From contig JADDQX010000151.1 of the NCBI GenBank assembly GCA_016781115.1, positions 1 to 5,950 of the forward strand: a stretch of 5,950 bases of DNA, read 5' to 3'. The stretch comes from Actinomycetota bacterium. GTDB taxonomy: Bacteria > Actinomycetota > CADDZG01 > WHSQ01. Below the pieces are notes generated by a model, which had not been told where the DNA came from, did no database searches, and saw only the letters and a list, made by a program, of their open reading frames with translations. Position numbers and translations under genes: made by a program. Shown here in pieces: positions 1-5,439 of the stretch (the first letter of the stretch is position 1; the number at the start of each line of letters is the position of its first letter).

Positions 1-229
1 CGGCCTGCTCGGGTGGCCACGCGGCTTGGGGGTCATCGAGGTGTCCTGGAAGCGCCAAGAGAGCCCGGCCGGCATCGCCGAGTCCTGCACGAAACACACC
101 ATCACCGAACGCAAAGGAGGCGAGATAGGCGCCGGCGAGCCACAGCCCGCTGACTACCAAGACGGCGGCGGCGACGAGCAGCACTGTCGTCTCCAGCGGA
201 CCCACGGTGGACTGCTGCGACCGTTCCAT
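1..229 (-). CDS. Type IV coupling protein (TraD/TraG/VirD4-like) N-terminus, partial
   Basis: The minus strand is open for 76 codons from an ATG at 229 to the left edge, where the gene is cut off. The start is supported by a GGAGG ribosome binding site five bases upstream. The visible protein begins with a short polar stretch, then a strongly hydrophobic segment at about residues 14-36 that reads as a membrane helix, then a glycine-rich turn (FGDGVF). It ends in the motif LPGHLDDPQAAWPPEQA. From memory, a leading membrane helix followed by a 'LP-x-HL-x-DP-x-x-AWP' stretch is typical of actinobacterial conjugative coupling proteins, the membrane ATPases that bring DNA and relaxase to the secretion channel. 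The Walker motifs would lie outside the window, so ATPase identity is inferred. The gene is divergent from the helix-turn-helix gene at 275. It is the main evidence that the window belongs to a conjugative element. Confidence 0.72.
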   Translation of the reverse strand, partial: MERSQQSTVGPLETTVLLVAAAVLVVSGLWLAGAYLASFAFGDGVFRAGLGDAGRALLALPGHLDDPQAAWPPEQA

Positions 230-232
230 ACC

Positions 233-239
233 TACCTCC
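233..239 (-). promoter_or_regulatory. Ribosome binding site of the coupling-protein gene
   Basis: On the minus strand the bases before the ATG at 229 read GGAGGTAGGT, an almost ideal Shine-Dalgarno element. The GGAGG core is five bases from the start codon. This fixes the start of the partial coupling-protein gene and argues against coding use of the plus strand here. Confidence 0.7.
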
Positions 240-241
240 GA

Positions 242-287
242 CGCTCGTTGTTTGCGTTTGTTTACACTGAGCGTATGTCAACGAGCG
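242..287. promoter_or_regulatory. 9-bp perfect inverted repeat flanking the promoter, candidate operator
   Basis: CGCTCGTTG at 242-250 is repeated exactly in inverse as CAACGAGCG at 279-287, with 28 bases between them. The interval holds the candidate -10 box and the start codon of the helix-turn-helix gene. The left arm lies just upstream of the divergent coupling-protein gene's ribosome binding site. A pair of sites placed like this would suit a DNA-binding protein that controls both divergent genes, and the first plus-strand gene encodes such a protein. Binding is inferred. The repeat itself is directly visible. Confidence 0.5.
263..268 (+). promoter_or_regulatory. Candidate -10 element of a leaderless promoter
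   Basis: TACACT fits the actinobacterial TAnnnT -10 pattern and lies in the only clearly AT-rich patch of the region. Its last base is six bases from the ATG at 275, so transcription would start at or next to the start codon. The helix-turn-helix gene has no Shine-Dalgarno sequence, which agrees with a leaderless transcript. No good -35 hexamer is found 16-18 bases upstream, so either the promoter is weak or it depends on an activator. Confidence 0.5.
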
Positions 288-823
288 CAGACGAGTGCAG
301 ATTGGTACAACCCTTGGCTGCTGTCCTGAGCGCCGACGAGGTCATGGAGCTGCTCGGCCTCAGCCCGCCGACCCTCCGGCGACTGGTGAAGGACGGCCAC
401 CTCCGAGCCCATCGTCTGCCCGGAGGTCGCAAGTGGGTGTTCCGCTCCGACGAGGTCCTCGAGAGCGTGGGGTCGTGGCCGGCCGAGGAAGACGACGATC
501 TGTCGCCACCGCTGCCAGTTGCGGATCCCCTCGACCCGATCCGCGCCCCGAAGACGGGAGTTGACGTCACGATGGTGTGGTGTCCAGCTCCTTCATGCAC
601 CGAGGACGACGAGACACACCTTCAGCGCTGCGAAGCGGCGTGGCTCGACGCCGCACGCCGCGCCGGGTTCGCGCCGACGCTCGTCGGCTCTACCGAGGTC
701 GCCGTCGAGGGGCGGACTTACGAACTCCGCATCGGCCCGAGCGAGCGGGTGCTCGTCGTCGATGACGACGGGGACGAAGTGTGGCAGACGATCGACGCTG
801 TCTCGGCCGTAGCGATCGAGTAG
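275..823 (+). CDS. Helix-turn-helix (excisionase/MerR-like) DNA-binding protein
   Basis: This 182-aa protein has a HTH_17/excisionase-type domain at about residues 17-66. The recognition region LSPPTLRRLVKDGHLRAHRL is followed by a GGRKWVF wing and a further helix (RSDEVLESV). This 'LG-S-TLRRLV-G-L-RLPGGRK-F' arrangement is standard for small MerR-like DNA binders that act as excisionases or transcription regulators on mobile elements. The second half, about residues 70-182, is acidic and not recognised. It holds two cysteines (WCPAPSC) and ends in a beta-rich stretch. The frame is open further upstream, but the start at 275 is chosen because the upstream part would overlap the divergent coupling-protein gene and because a leaderless -10 box sits just before it. 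A role as element regulator acting on the flanking inverted repeat is inference. It could equally be an orphan directionality factor. Confidence 0.7.
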   Translation: MSTSADECRLVQPLAAVLSADEVMELLGLSPPTLRRLVKDGHLRAHRLPGGRKWVFRSDEVLESVGSWPAEEDDDLSPPLPVADPLDPIRAPKTGVDVTMVWCPAPSCTEDDETHLQRCEAAWLDAARRAGFAPTLVGSTEVAVEGRTYELRIGPSERVLVVDDDGDEVWQTIDAVSAVAIE

Positions 824-827
824 GCGC

Positions 828-831
828 AGGA
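828..831 (+). promoter_or_regulatory. Shine-Dalgarno sequence of the 64-codon ORF
   Basis: AGGA lies seven bases before the ATG at 839 and five bases after the stop of the helix-turn-helix gene. This is the best ribosome binding site between that gene and the ATPase, whose own start at 1030 has none. Confidence 0.4.
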
Positions 832-838
832 CCGGCAC

Positions 839-1033
839 ATGACGGAAGAACCTCAGCCGTTCCGTGGCGTGGTGGCTGCCCTCGGCCAAGATGGTGCGGT
901 GCCGAGCTCGCCCACGCCGAGATCCGAGAGCTGGTTCTCCAGAGTGGGCGCGCTGGTAGGTACGCGATGCACCCCGGGCCGGCACTCCGCCTGTCGTCCG
1001 CTCTCCGCTCAGCCCCGTTTGACGTCGCGATGA
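839..1033 (+). CDS. Possible 64-aa coupling ORF between regulator and ATPase (doubtful)
   Basis: The ATG follows an AGGA by seven bases and lies 15 bases after the regulator's stop. The TGA overlaps the ATG of the ATPase in an ATGA junction. This layout is typical of translationally coupled operon genes and would explain how the ATPase is translated without its own ribosome binding site. Against it, the product is rich in Arg, Ser and Pro, has no recognisable domain, and its GC content at third codon positions (about 70% by hand count) is no better than the region as a whole. It may be a small leader-like ORF, a decayed gene, or chance. If it is not real, 824-1029 is simply an untranslated gap with no clear promoter. 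Confidence 0.35.
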   Translation: MTEEPQPFRGVVAALGQDGAVPSSPTPRSESWFSRVGALVGTRCTPGRHSACRPLSAQPRLTSR

Positions 1034-2883
1034 TCATCAAGCGGATCCAGGTGGAGGAGGGCTTCCTGCACGGGCTCGACCTGAGGCTTGATCACGGCTT
1101 GACCGTGCTGCTTGGTGCCAGAGGTTCAGGCAAGACCTCGATCATCGAACTTCTGCGGTTCTGCCTGAACGTGGCGTCGTACTCGCCCACGTCAGCGGAG
1201 CAATCGCTCAAGCAGGCCAGGGAGGTTCTTGGCGCGGGCAAGGTGACGGTAACGATCGAGATTGATGGCACTGATGTGACCCTTAGCCGCACCGTCGACG
1301 AAGCAGAGCCGCGAAAGTCAACCGATCGCAGTTTCGTGCCTCCGATCATCCTCTCGCAGAGCGAGATCGAGCAGGTTGGCTTGCACCCGGAGTCGCGACT
1401 CCGTCTCCTTGATGGCTTCGCCCCATCGTTGCGCGAAAACAACGCCGCGGAAGATGCGACACGGGCCTTGATCGCGTCCTTGACCGTTGAACTCAGAGAG
1501 GTGCTTGGTGAACACCAAGCAACGGTTGACGAGCTCACGCGCTTGGCCTCCGTTCAAGACGGACTTGCGGAGGCGAGGGCTGCCGCAGCCGAGGCGAGCG
1601 CCAGCGTCGAGCAGACCTCGGCGGAGCGCGAGCGGCTCGACGAGCTAGCGAGGCTGGTGGCCGAGGGAGCAGTACGGCTGGACGTGCTCGATCGTGCAGA
1701 GACAAGCATCCAACAGCGCCTCGAGTTGCTCCAACGTACGGCCGCCCGCCCTCTCGATCCGTGGCCGGCTGCCGCAGGGTCCAAAGACGCTCTCAGCCGT
1801 GTCAGGAATGAGCTCGTCGAAGCTGACCGCCTACTCTCCAACGCTGAGACGCTCGTTCGATCAGCGCTCGAGCAGACGCGATCCCTCAGACAGGCGCAGC
1901 ACGCCGGTCAGCTGGCGCTGGAGGACGAGGCGCGAACCATTCGAACCCATGTCGAGCAGTTGTCCGAGGGAGCTGGCCTGCTCCTCAAGCGGGTCAGTGA
2001 TCTCGAGTCAGCGCAGCAGCGCGCTGCCGCGCTTCGGGAGCACGCTGCGACGCTTGTCAATCGGGCAAACGAGATCGAGGCTCGACGCGAGGAGGCACTC
2101 GATCGCCTGGATGAGCTCCGCGAGACGCGAGTCAGCGCTCGGGAGCAAGCAGCGGCGTTCCTTAACGACCGCCTTGGCCCCAAGATCAGGGTGACAGTCA
2201 ATCGGTTTGGATCCGTTGATCAGTACGCGAGCTCCCTCGCCGAGGCGCTGCGAGGCAGTGGACTCCAGTACAACCTCCTTGCGCCCGAACTCGCGCCTGT
2301 GATCAGTCCGCGCGAACTCGCCCGCGCGGCAGAGGCCGATGACGCGAACACGATCGCGGAGATCACAGGTATCACCCTCGATCGGGCGCAACGCCTAGCG
2401 TCGCACCTTCGCCAGTACGGAACGGAGTCGATACTCACTGCTCCGCTCGGCGACAGCGTCAAGCTGGCTCTGCTTGATGGCGGCGCCTACAAGGCTGCCG
2501 AGGACCTCTCTGTCGGGCAACGCTGCACGGCCGTTCTCCCAATCATCCTCACCCACACGGAGCGTGTGCTCGTCGTAGACCAGCCCGAGGACAATCTCGA
2601 CAACTCGTTCATCGCTGACACTCTCGTCAAGGCTCTCCAGAATCGATCTTCGAGCTCTCAGCTCCTCTTCGCGTCGCACAACCCAAACGTGCCCGTGCTC
2701 GGCGAGGCGGACCTCGTCGTCTACATGACGTCTGACGGCAAGCGCGGCGATGTGACTCATGCGGGGAAGCTCGATGACATGGCAAGCGTCCGAGCAATCT
2801 CGGACGTAATGGAGGGTGGACGCCAAGCCTTCGAAACGCGGGCTCGGTTCTACGCAGCTGAGTACTCGGATGACCAGGGCTGA
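1030..2883 (+). CDS. SMC/RecN-like coiled-coil ABC ATPase
   Basis: This 617-aa protein has a split ABC-type ATPase head. The N-terminus holds the Walker A motif GARGSGKTS (residues 29-37, Lys35) and a Q-loop candidate ILSQSEI (Gln110). Residues of about 130-375 are rich in Glu, Arg, Leu and Ala and predict a long coiled coil. The C-terminal half holds the signature LSVGQR (493-498), Walker B VLVVDQPEDNLDN (Asp517, Glu520) and the switch histidine in FASHNPNVPV (His550). All motifs for ATP-driven head dimerisation are intact. The 'DQPEDNLDN...SHNPNVPVLGEAD' block is the form seen in RecN/SMC-like ATPases of TrlF-type and other defence proteins, but here no nuclease or PHP domain is attached. 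Its likely role is DNA-end or nucleoprotein sensing in the cytoplasm (inference). The start at 1030 fits the family, as the domain begins at once. The next gene overlaps its end by 14 bases. Confidence 0.88.
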   Translation: MIIKRIQVEEGFLHGLDLRLDHGLTVLLGARGSGKTSIIELLRFCLNVASYSPTSAEQSLKQAREVLGAGKVTVTIEIDGTDVTLSRTVDEAEPRKSTDRSFVPPIILSQSEIEQVGLHPESRLRLLDGFAPSLRENNAAEDATRALIASLTVELREVLGEHQATVDELTRLASVQDGLAEARAAAAEASASVEQTSAERERLDELARLVAEGAVRLDVLDRAETSIQQRLELLQRTAARPLDPWPAAAGSKDALSRVRNELVEADRLLSNAETLVRSALEQTRSLRQAQHAGQLALEDEARTIRTHVEQLSEGAGLLLKRVSDLESAQQRAAALREHAATLVNRANEIEARREEALDRLDELRETRVSAREQAAAFLNDRLGPKIRVTVNRFGSVDQYASSLAEALRGSGLQYNLLAPELAPVISPRELARAAEADDANTIAEITGITLDRAQRLASHLRQYGTESILTAPLGDSVKLALLDGGAYKAAEDLSVGQRCTAVLPIILTHTERVLVVDQPEDNLDNSFIADTLVKALQNRSSSSQLLFASHNPNVPVLGEADLVVYMTSDGKRGDVTHAGKLDDMASVRAISDVMEGGRQAFETRARFYAAEYSDDQG

Positions 2884-3775
2884 GGCGCTCGAACGACTGT
2901 CAAGCACCAATCAGCGCGAGCGGCTGGCGGCTGCAAGAGTCATGTCTCGCCTTGCGACACGCGAGGACTTAGCAGCACTCAGAGCCGCCATCCGTACCGA
3001 GCCAGTGCCGTGGATCCGCTCTGCGCTGGACGCCGCAATCGCTCGCGGCGTCGCAGCACCCAGCACGGAGGCATCTGCCGGCGACGTAGAGCCACTCGTC
3101 TCAGACGAAACCATGGCCAACGACATCTACTCGCGAGCCGTCGAAGACCTCACCGATCGGTTCGTGCACGAGTTCCGCCCGCTCGTGGGACTGGCCCGCG
3201 TACACGCGGGGCGTGAGATCGAAGACTTCGACTCGTCCGAGACGGCGGCCCTGCTTCGCAGAATGCAGGTGCTTCTACGAGGTATTGACACCCTTGGTAA
3301 GGCGTCCACAGCGCCTCGGTTGAGGAAGGCCGACCTAGCCGGCGTGGTACGGGACGCCGCGGCGAGCTGCGTTGACGAAGTACAGGGGGTCGGACTCACG
3401 GCGCCGGCTCCCGCCCTCGCTGGCGACGACCCGCTCGAGGTGAACACCGACCCAGAACTGCTGACCTTGGCGCTCCGCAACGGGATCAAAAACGCGCTCG
3501 AGGCCTCGGCAGAAGCGAGCGACCCAGTTGTGATCACCTGGGGCAGATCGAGTCTTGAGTACTGGGTAGCTGTTCTCGATTTCGGAACCGGCTTGCCACC
3601 GGACGGCCGTTCGCTGTTCTCTATCGGTTCTACGACGAAGCCGCAACACTTCGGCATCGGCTTGGCGATTGTGGAGCGCGTGGTGGCGGCGCTGGGAGGA
3701 AACGCGTCGCTCGATTCTCGACCCGACGGCTCCACGCGCTTTGAGTTGCGGTTCTCGGTCGAGGGCGCTCCATGA
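2870..3775 (+). CDS. Soluble histidine-kinase-like protein with HEAT-like N-terminus
   Basis: This 301-aa protein has no membrane segment. Residues 1-60 form paired amphipathic helices resembling one or two HEAT repeats (RERLAAARVM, then WIRSALDAAI). Residues 86-145 are helical and carry an H-box-like FVHEFRPLVG, with His100 as the probable phospho-accepting residue. Residues of about 165-298 are a GHKL ATPase: N-box RNGIKNALEA (Asn208), G1 box DFGTG (Asp237, Gly239, Gly241), and lid plus G2 box SIGSTTKPQHFGIGLAI (Gly262, Gly264). It therefore looks competent for autophosphorylation. The start at 2870 overlaps the ATPase by 14 bases. An upstream ATG at 2816 is possible, but it would add residues outside the HEAT-like part. 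With the receiver gene directly downstream, it most likely phosphorylates that receiver. Its cytosolic form suggests an internal signal, perhaps relayed by the ATPase (inference). Confidence 0.85.
   Translation: MTRAEALERLSSTNQRERLAAARVMSRLATREDLAALRAAIRTEPVPWIRSALDAAIARGVAAPSTEASAGDVEPLVSDETMANDIYSRAVEDLTDRFVHEFRPLVGLARVHAGREIEDFDSSETAALLRRMQVLLRGIDTLGKASTAPRLRKADLAGVVRDAAASCVDEVQGVGLTAPAPALAGDDPLEVNTDPELLTLALRNGIKNALEASAEASDPVVITWGRSSLEYWVAVLDFGTGLPPDGRSLFSIGSTTKPQHFGIGLAIVERVVAALGGNASLDSRPDGSTRFELRFSVEGAP
3761..3765 (+). promoter_or_regulatory. Ribosome binding site of the receiver-kinase fusion gene
   Basis: GAGGG lies six bases before the ATG at 3772, inside the end of the kinase gene. 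Together with the ATGA stop/start overlap it indicates coupled but well-initiated translation of the effector gene. Confidence 0.55.
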
Positions 3776-5181
3776 AGGTGCTGCTCGTCGAGGACCAGGC
3801 TGAGCAGATCGAGACGATCGTCGGGAGCTTCAACGACGGGATCGACTTTGCCATTGCGTCCGACCGCGACACTGCTCTGGCGCTGGTGGCCGAAGGGCCC
3901 TTTGATCTTGCCGTCTGCGATCTCAAGATCCCGGCGTCGCCCGGGGGAACTCCTGAGATCGAGCATGGACTGGCAGTAGTGACCGAACTCCGATCGCGCG
4001 TTCCAGGCACGCCGATCATCGCCTTCACTGCCAATCGCACGACGGAGGTCATGGAGATGCTCCTCCGCGAGCAACGCCAAGAGGATTACCTCGGTACGTT
4101 GGCTGACCGACCGATGCTCTCAGCGATAGACAAGGACCAGCTGCCTGAGTTTCTCGACCTCCTTCGAGAGCTGAGAGACGAGTTCGCCGAACTTGAACAG
4201 GTTCAGGTCGTGGCTGCCCTTGGCATGGCACCGTTGGACCCGCTCACAGCGCGCGTACTGCGTGTCTACGCGCGGCAGCGTGACTGCACGATCACACGCG
4301 TCCACGCATTCACGGAAGGGCAGTCCGGCGTTCCAGTCCTTCGCCTCTCAATGGAGCGCGGCGATGGTTCATGTGGCGGATCCGCAGTAGCGCGCCTGGT
4401 GACAGTCGATGCCGTGGTTGAGGAGCGCCGGAGGTACCAGCAACGCGTCTCAGGATTCCTGCCGATCGGGAGCTACGCAGAGATCGTCGGACACGTGCGC
4501 GCCGGCGCGGGAGCGCTCGGCGGCGTCTTCTACCAACTCGCGGCGGACTACCGCTCCCTCTTCGCTCTGCTCGCAGAGGATGACGAAGCAGCCGCTTCGG
4601 CTGTCGAACGATTACAGGCGGTTCAGAGTCCCTGGCGTGAGGGGGCACCCGCCGTGGACGTTCCTGTCCGCGACGTTCGTCGCACCCTGATTGACGATGC
4701 CCGGTGGTCTGACTGCTTCCAGAGGTGCGGGCTCGACCACGCCGAGGTCGAGGCGATCGAAGCCGTCGTCGTGCCAGCCCGCCGAGCCACGATCCACTCG
4801 GACTTCCACGGCGAAAACATCCTCGTGTACGAGGACCCGGTCGTCATCGACTTCTTGGGTGTCGCGGACGGGCCCACTCCGTTGGATCCGGTCTGCCTGG
4901 AGCTATCTGTTTTGTTCCATCCCCACGCACGTGCGTGGCCTGGTTCGTGGCCATCGGAGGACCAGCTGGCGAACTGGGCAGACTTCGATGCGTACGCGGC
5001 TGGCGCGCCGTTCCCTCGCTTCTTGGAGGCATGCCGCCGGTGGGCAATGGATGTTGCCAGAGGCAACATCGATCTGCATGCCTGCCGCTACGCCTACGTC
5101 GCGTCCCAAGCACGCTTCGCGACGTCCTCGGAGACTCGGCTCACTGCTCTCGTGTCAGACCTACCGGCGCTGTTGACTTGA
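3772..5181 (+). CDS. Response-regulator receiver fused to APH/kinase-fold phosphotransferase domain
   Basis: This 469-aa protein has two parts. Residues 1-125 are a receiver: acidic pocket VED (Glu7, Asp8), phospho-acceptor Asp50 in LAVCDLKIP, switch Thr86 in IIAFTAN, and a candidate conserved Lys121. Residues 123-145 form a linking helix. Residues of about 150-469 resemble the aminoglycoside-phosphotransferase/choline-kinase fold. A catalytic loop HSDFHGEN (His342, Asp344, Asn349) and metal-binding IDF (Asp360) are present. The N-lobe shows a glycine-containing turn (TEGQSG) and an AVARLV strand in which Arg208 sits where the ATP-binding Lys is expected. The output is thus probably an enzyme, not a DNA-binding domain, and there is no helix-turn-helix. 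The four-base ATGA overlap with the kinase gene makes the two a cognate pair. Its substrate is unknown. A role as the phosphorylation-controlled effector is inference. It is not a typical antibiotic-resistance enzyme. Confidence 0.83.
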   Translation: MKVLLVEDQAEQIETIVGSFNDGIDFAIASDRDTALALVAEGPFDLAVCDLKIPASPGGTPEIEHGLAVVTELRSRVPGTPIIAFTANRTTEVMEMLLREQRQEDYLGTLADRPMLSAIDKDQLPEFLDLLRELRDEFAELEQVQVVAALGMAPLDPLTARVLRVYARQRDCTITRVHAFTEGQSGVPVLRLSMERGDGSCGGSAVARLVTVDAVVEERRRYQQRVSGFLPIGSYAEIVGHVRAGAGALGGVFYQLAADYRSLFALLAEDDEAAASAVERLQAVQSPWREGAPAVDVPVRDVRRTLIDDARWSDCFQRCGLDHAEVEAIEAVVVPARRATIHSDFHGENILVYEDPVVIDFLGVADGPTPLDPVCLELSVLFHPHARAWPGSWPSEDQLANWADFDAYAAGAPFPRFLEACRRWAMDVARGNIDLHACRYAYVASQARFATSSETRLTALVSDLPALLT

Positions 5182-5212
5182 TTCGGACAACCCCGGCCAC
5201 AGCCCATCGCAT
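5182..5212. other. Convergent intergenic gap without visible terminator
   Basis: Only 31 bases separate the stop of the receiver fusion gene from the stop of the convergent minus-strand gene. I see no GC-rich hairpin followed by a T-run on either strand. Transcripts from the two sides may overlap at their 3' ends. Confidence 0.5.
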
Positions 5213-5425
5213 CTACGCGGCAGGGACGGCCTTCTTCACGTCGGTGAGGGGGATCGACACGGTCGTCGGCTCGTCAACGACGTAGCTGCTCAGCTCGGGC
5301 TCGAGCGCGACGAGCACGCGGCGCTGCGCGGGTGGCCCGTAGATCTCGGCGACGCGGCCATGGACCTCAGTGAAGCCCCAAGGGATCACGACCTCGTCGC
5401 CGTAGTTCAGTTCATCCTTCTTCAT
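5213..5425 (-). CDS. Small conserved hypothetical protein, possible SH3-like barrel
   Basis: This 70-aa protein alternates short hydrophobic strands with turns: YGDEVVIPWGF, then HGRVAEIYG, RRVLVALEPEL, and TVSIPLTDVKKA. This looks like a small beta barrel of the KOW/SH3 kind, but the family is not recognised with certainty. Two starts are possible. The GTG at 5443 makes a GTGA overlap with the stop of the upstream HEPN gene but has no ribosome binding site. The ATG at 5425, preferred here, has GAGG about nine bases upstream and begins MKKDELNYGDE. The gene follows the HEPN gene closely on the same strand, so the two are probably co-transcribed. It could be a partner or inhibitor of the HEPN protein, but nothing in the sequence proves this. 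Confidence 0.6.
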   Translation of the reverse strand: MKKDELNYGDEVVIPWGFTEVHGRVAEIYGPPAQRRVLVALEPELSSYVVDEPTTVSIPLTDVKKAVPAA

Positions 5426-5439
5426 CGTTTTGTACCTCG

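Noticed and set aside
26..274. Upstream in-frame extension of the helix-turn-helix gene on the plus strand
   Set aside because: It runs antisense to the coupling-protein start, which has a good ribosome binding site and protein-like sequence. The extended residues show no domain.
276..281. TTGACA on the minus strand as a -35 box for the coupling-protein gene
   Set aside because: It is a perfect hexamer, but no TAnnnT lies 16-18 bases downstream. It overlaps the inverted repeat and codon 1-3 of the divergent gene, so chance is likely.
781..1029. Upstream in-frame extension of the ATPase gene
   Set aside because: The extra 83 residues overlap the end of the regulator gene and show no conserved feature. 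The ATPase fold begins directly at the Met encoded at 1030.
3127..4080. Long minus-strand open frame (317 codons) opposite the kinase and receiver genes
   Set aside because: It lies across the junction of two well-recognised genes, is rich in Ser, Arg and Pro, and has no motif. This is a normal shadow in GC-rich DNA.
4222..5181. Aminoglycoside resistance gene
   Set aside because: The APH-like domain is fused to a receiver, lacks the usual Lys and is coupled to a kinase gene. A signalling output is more likely than drug resistance.
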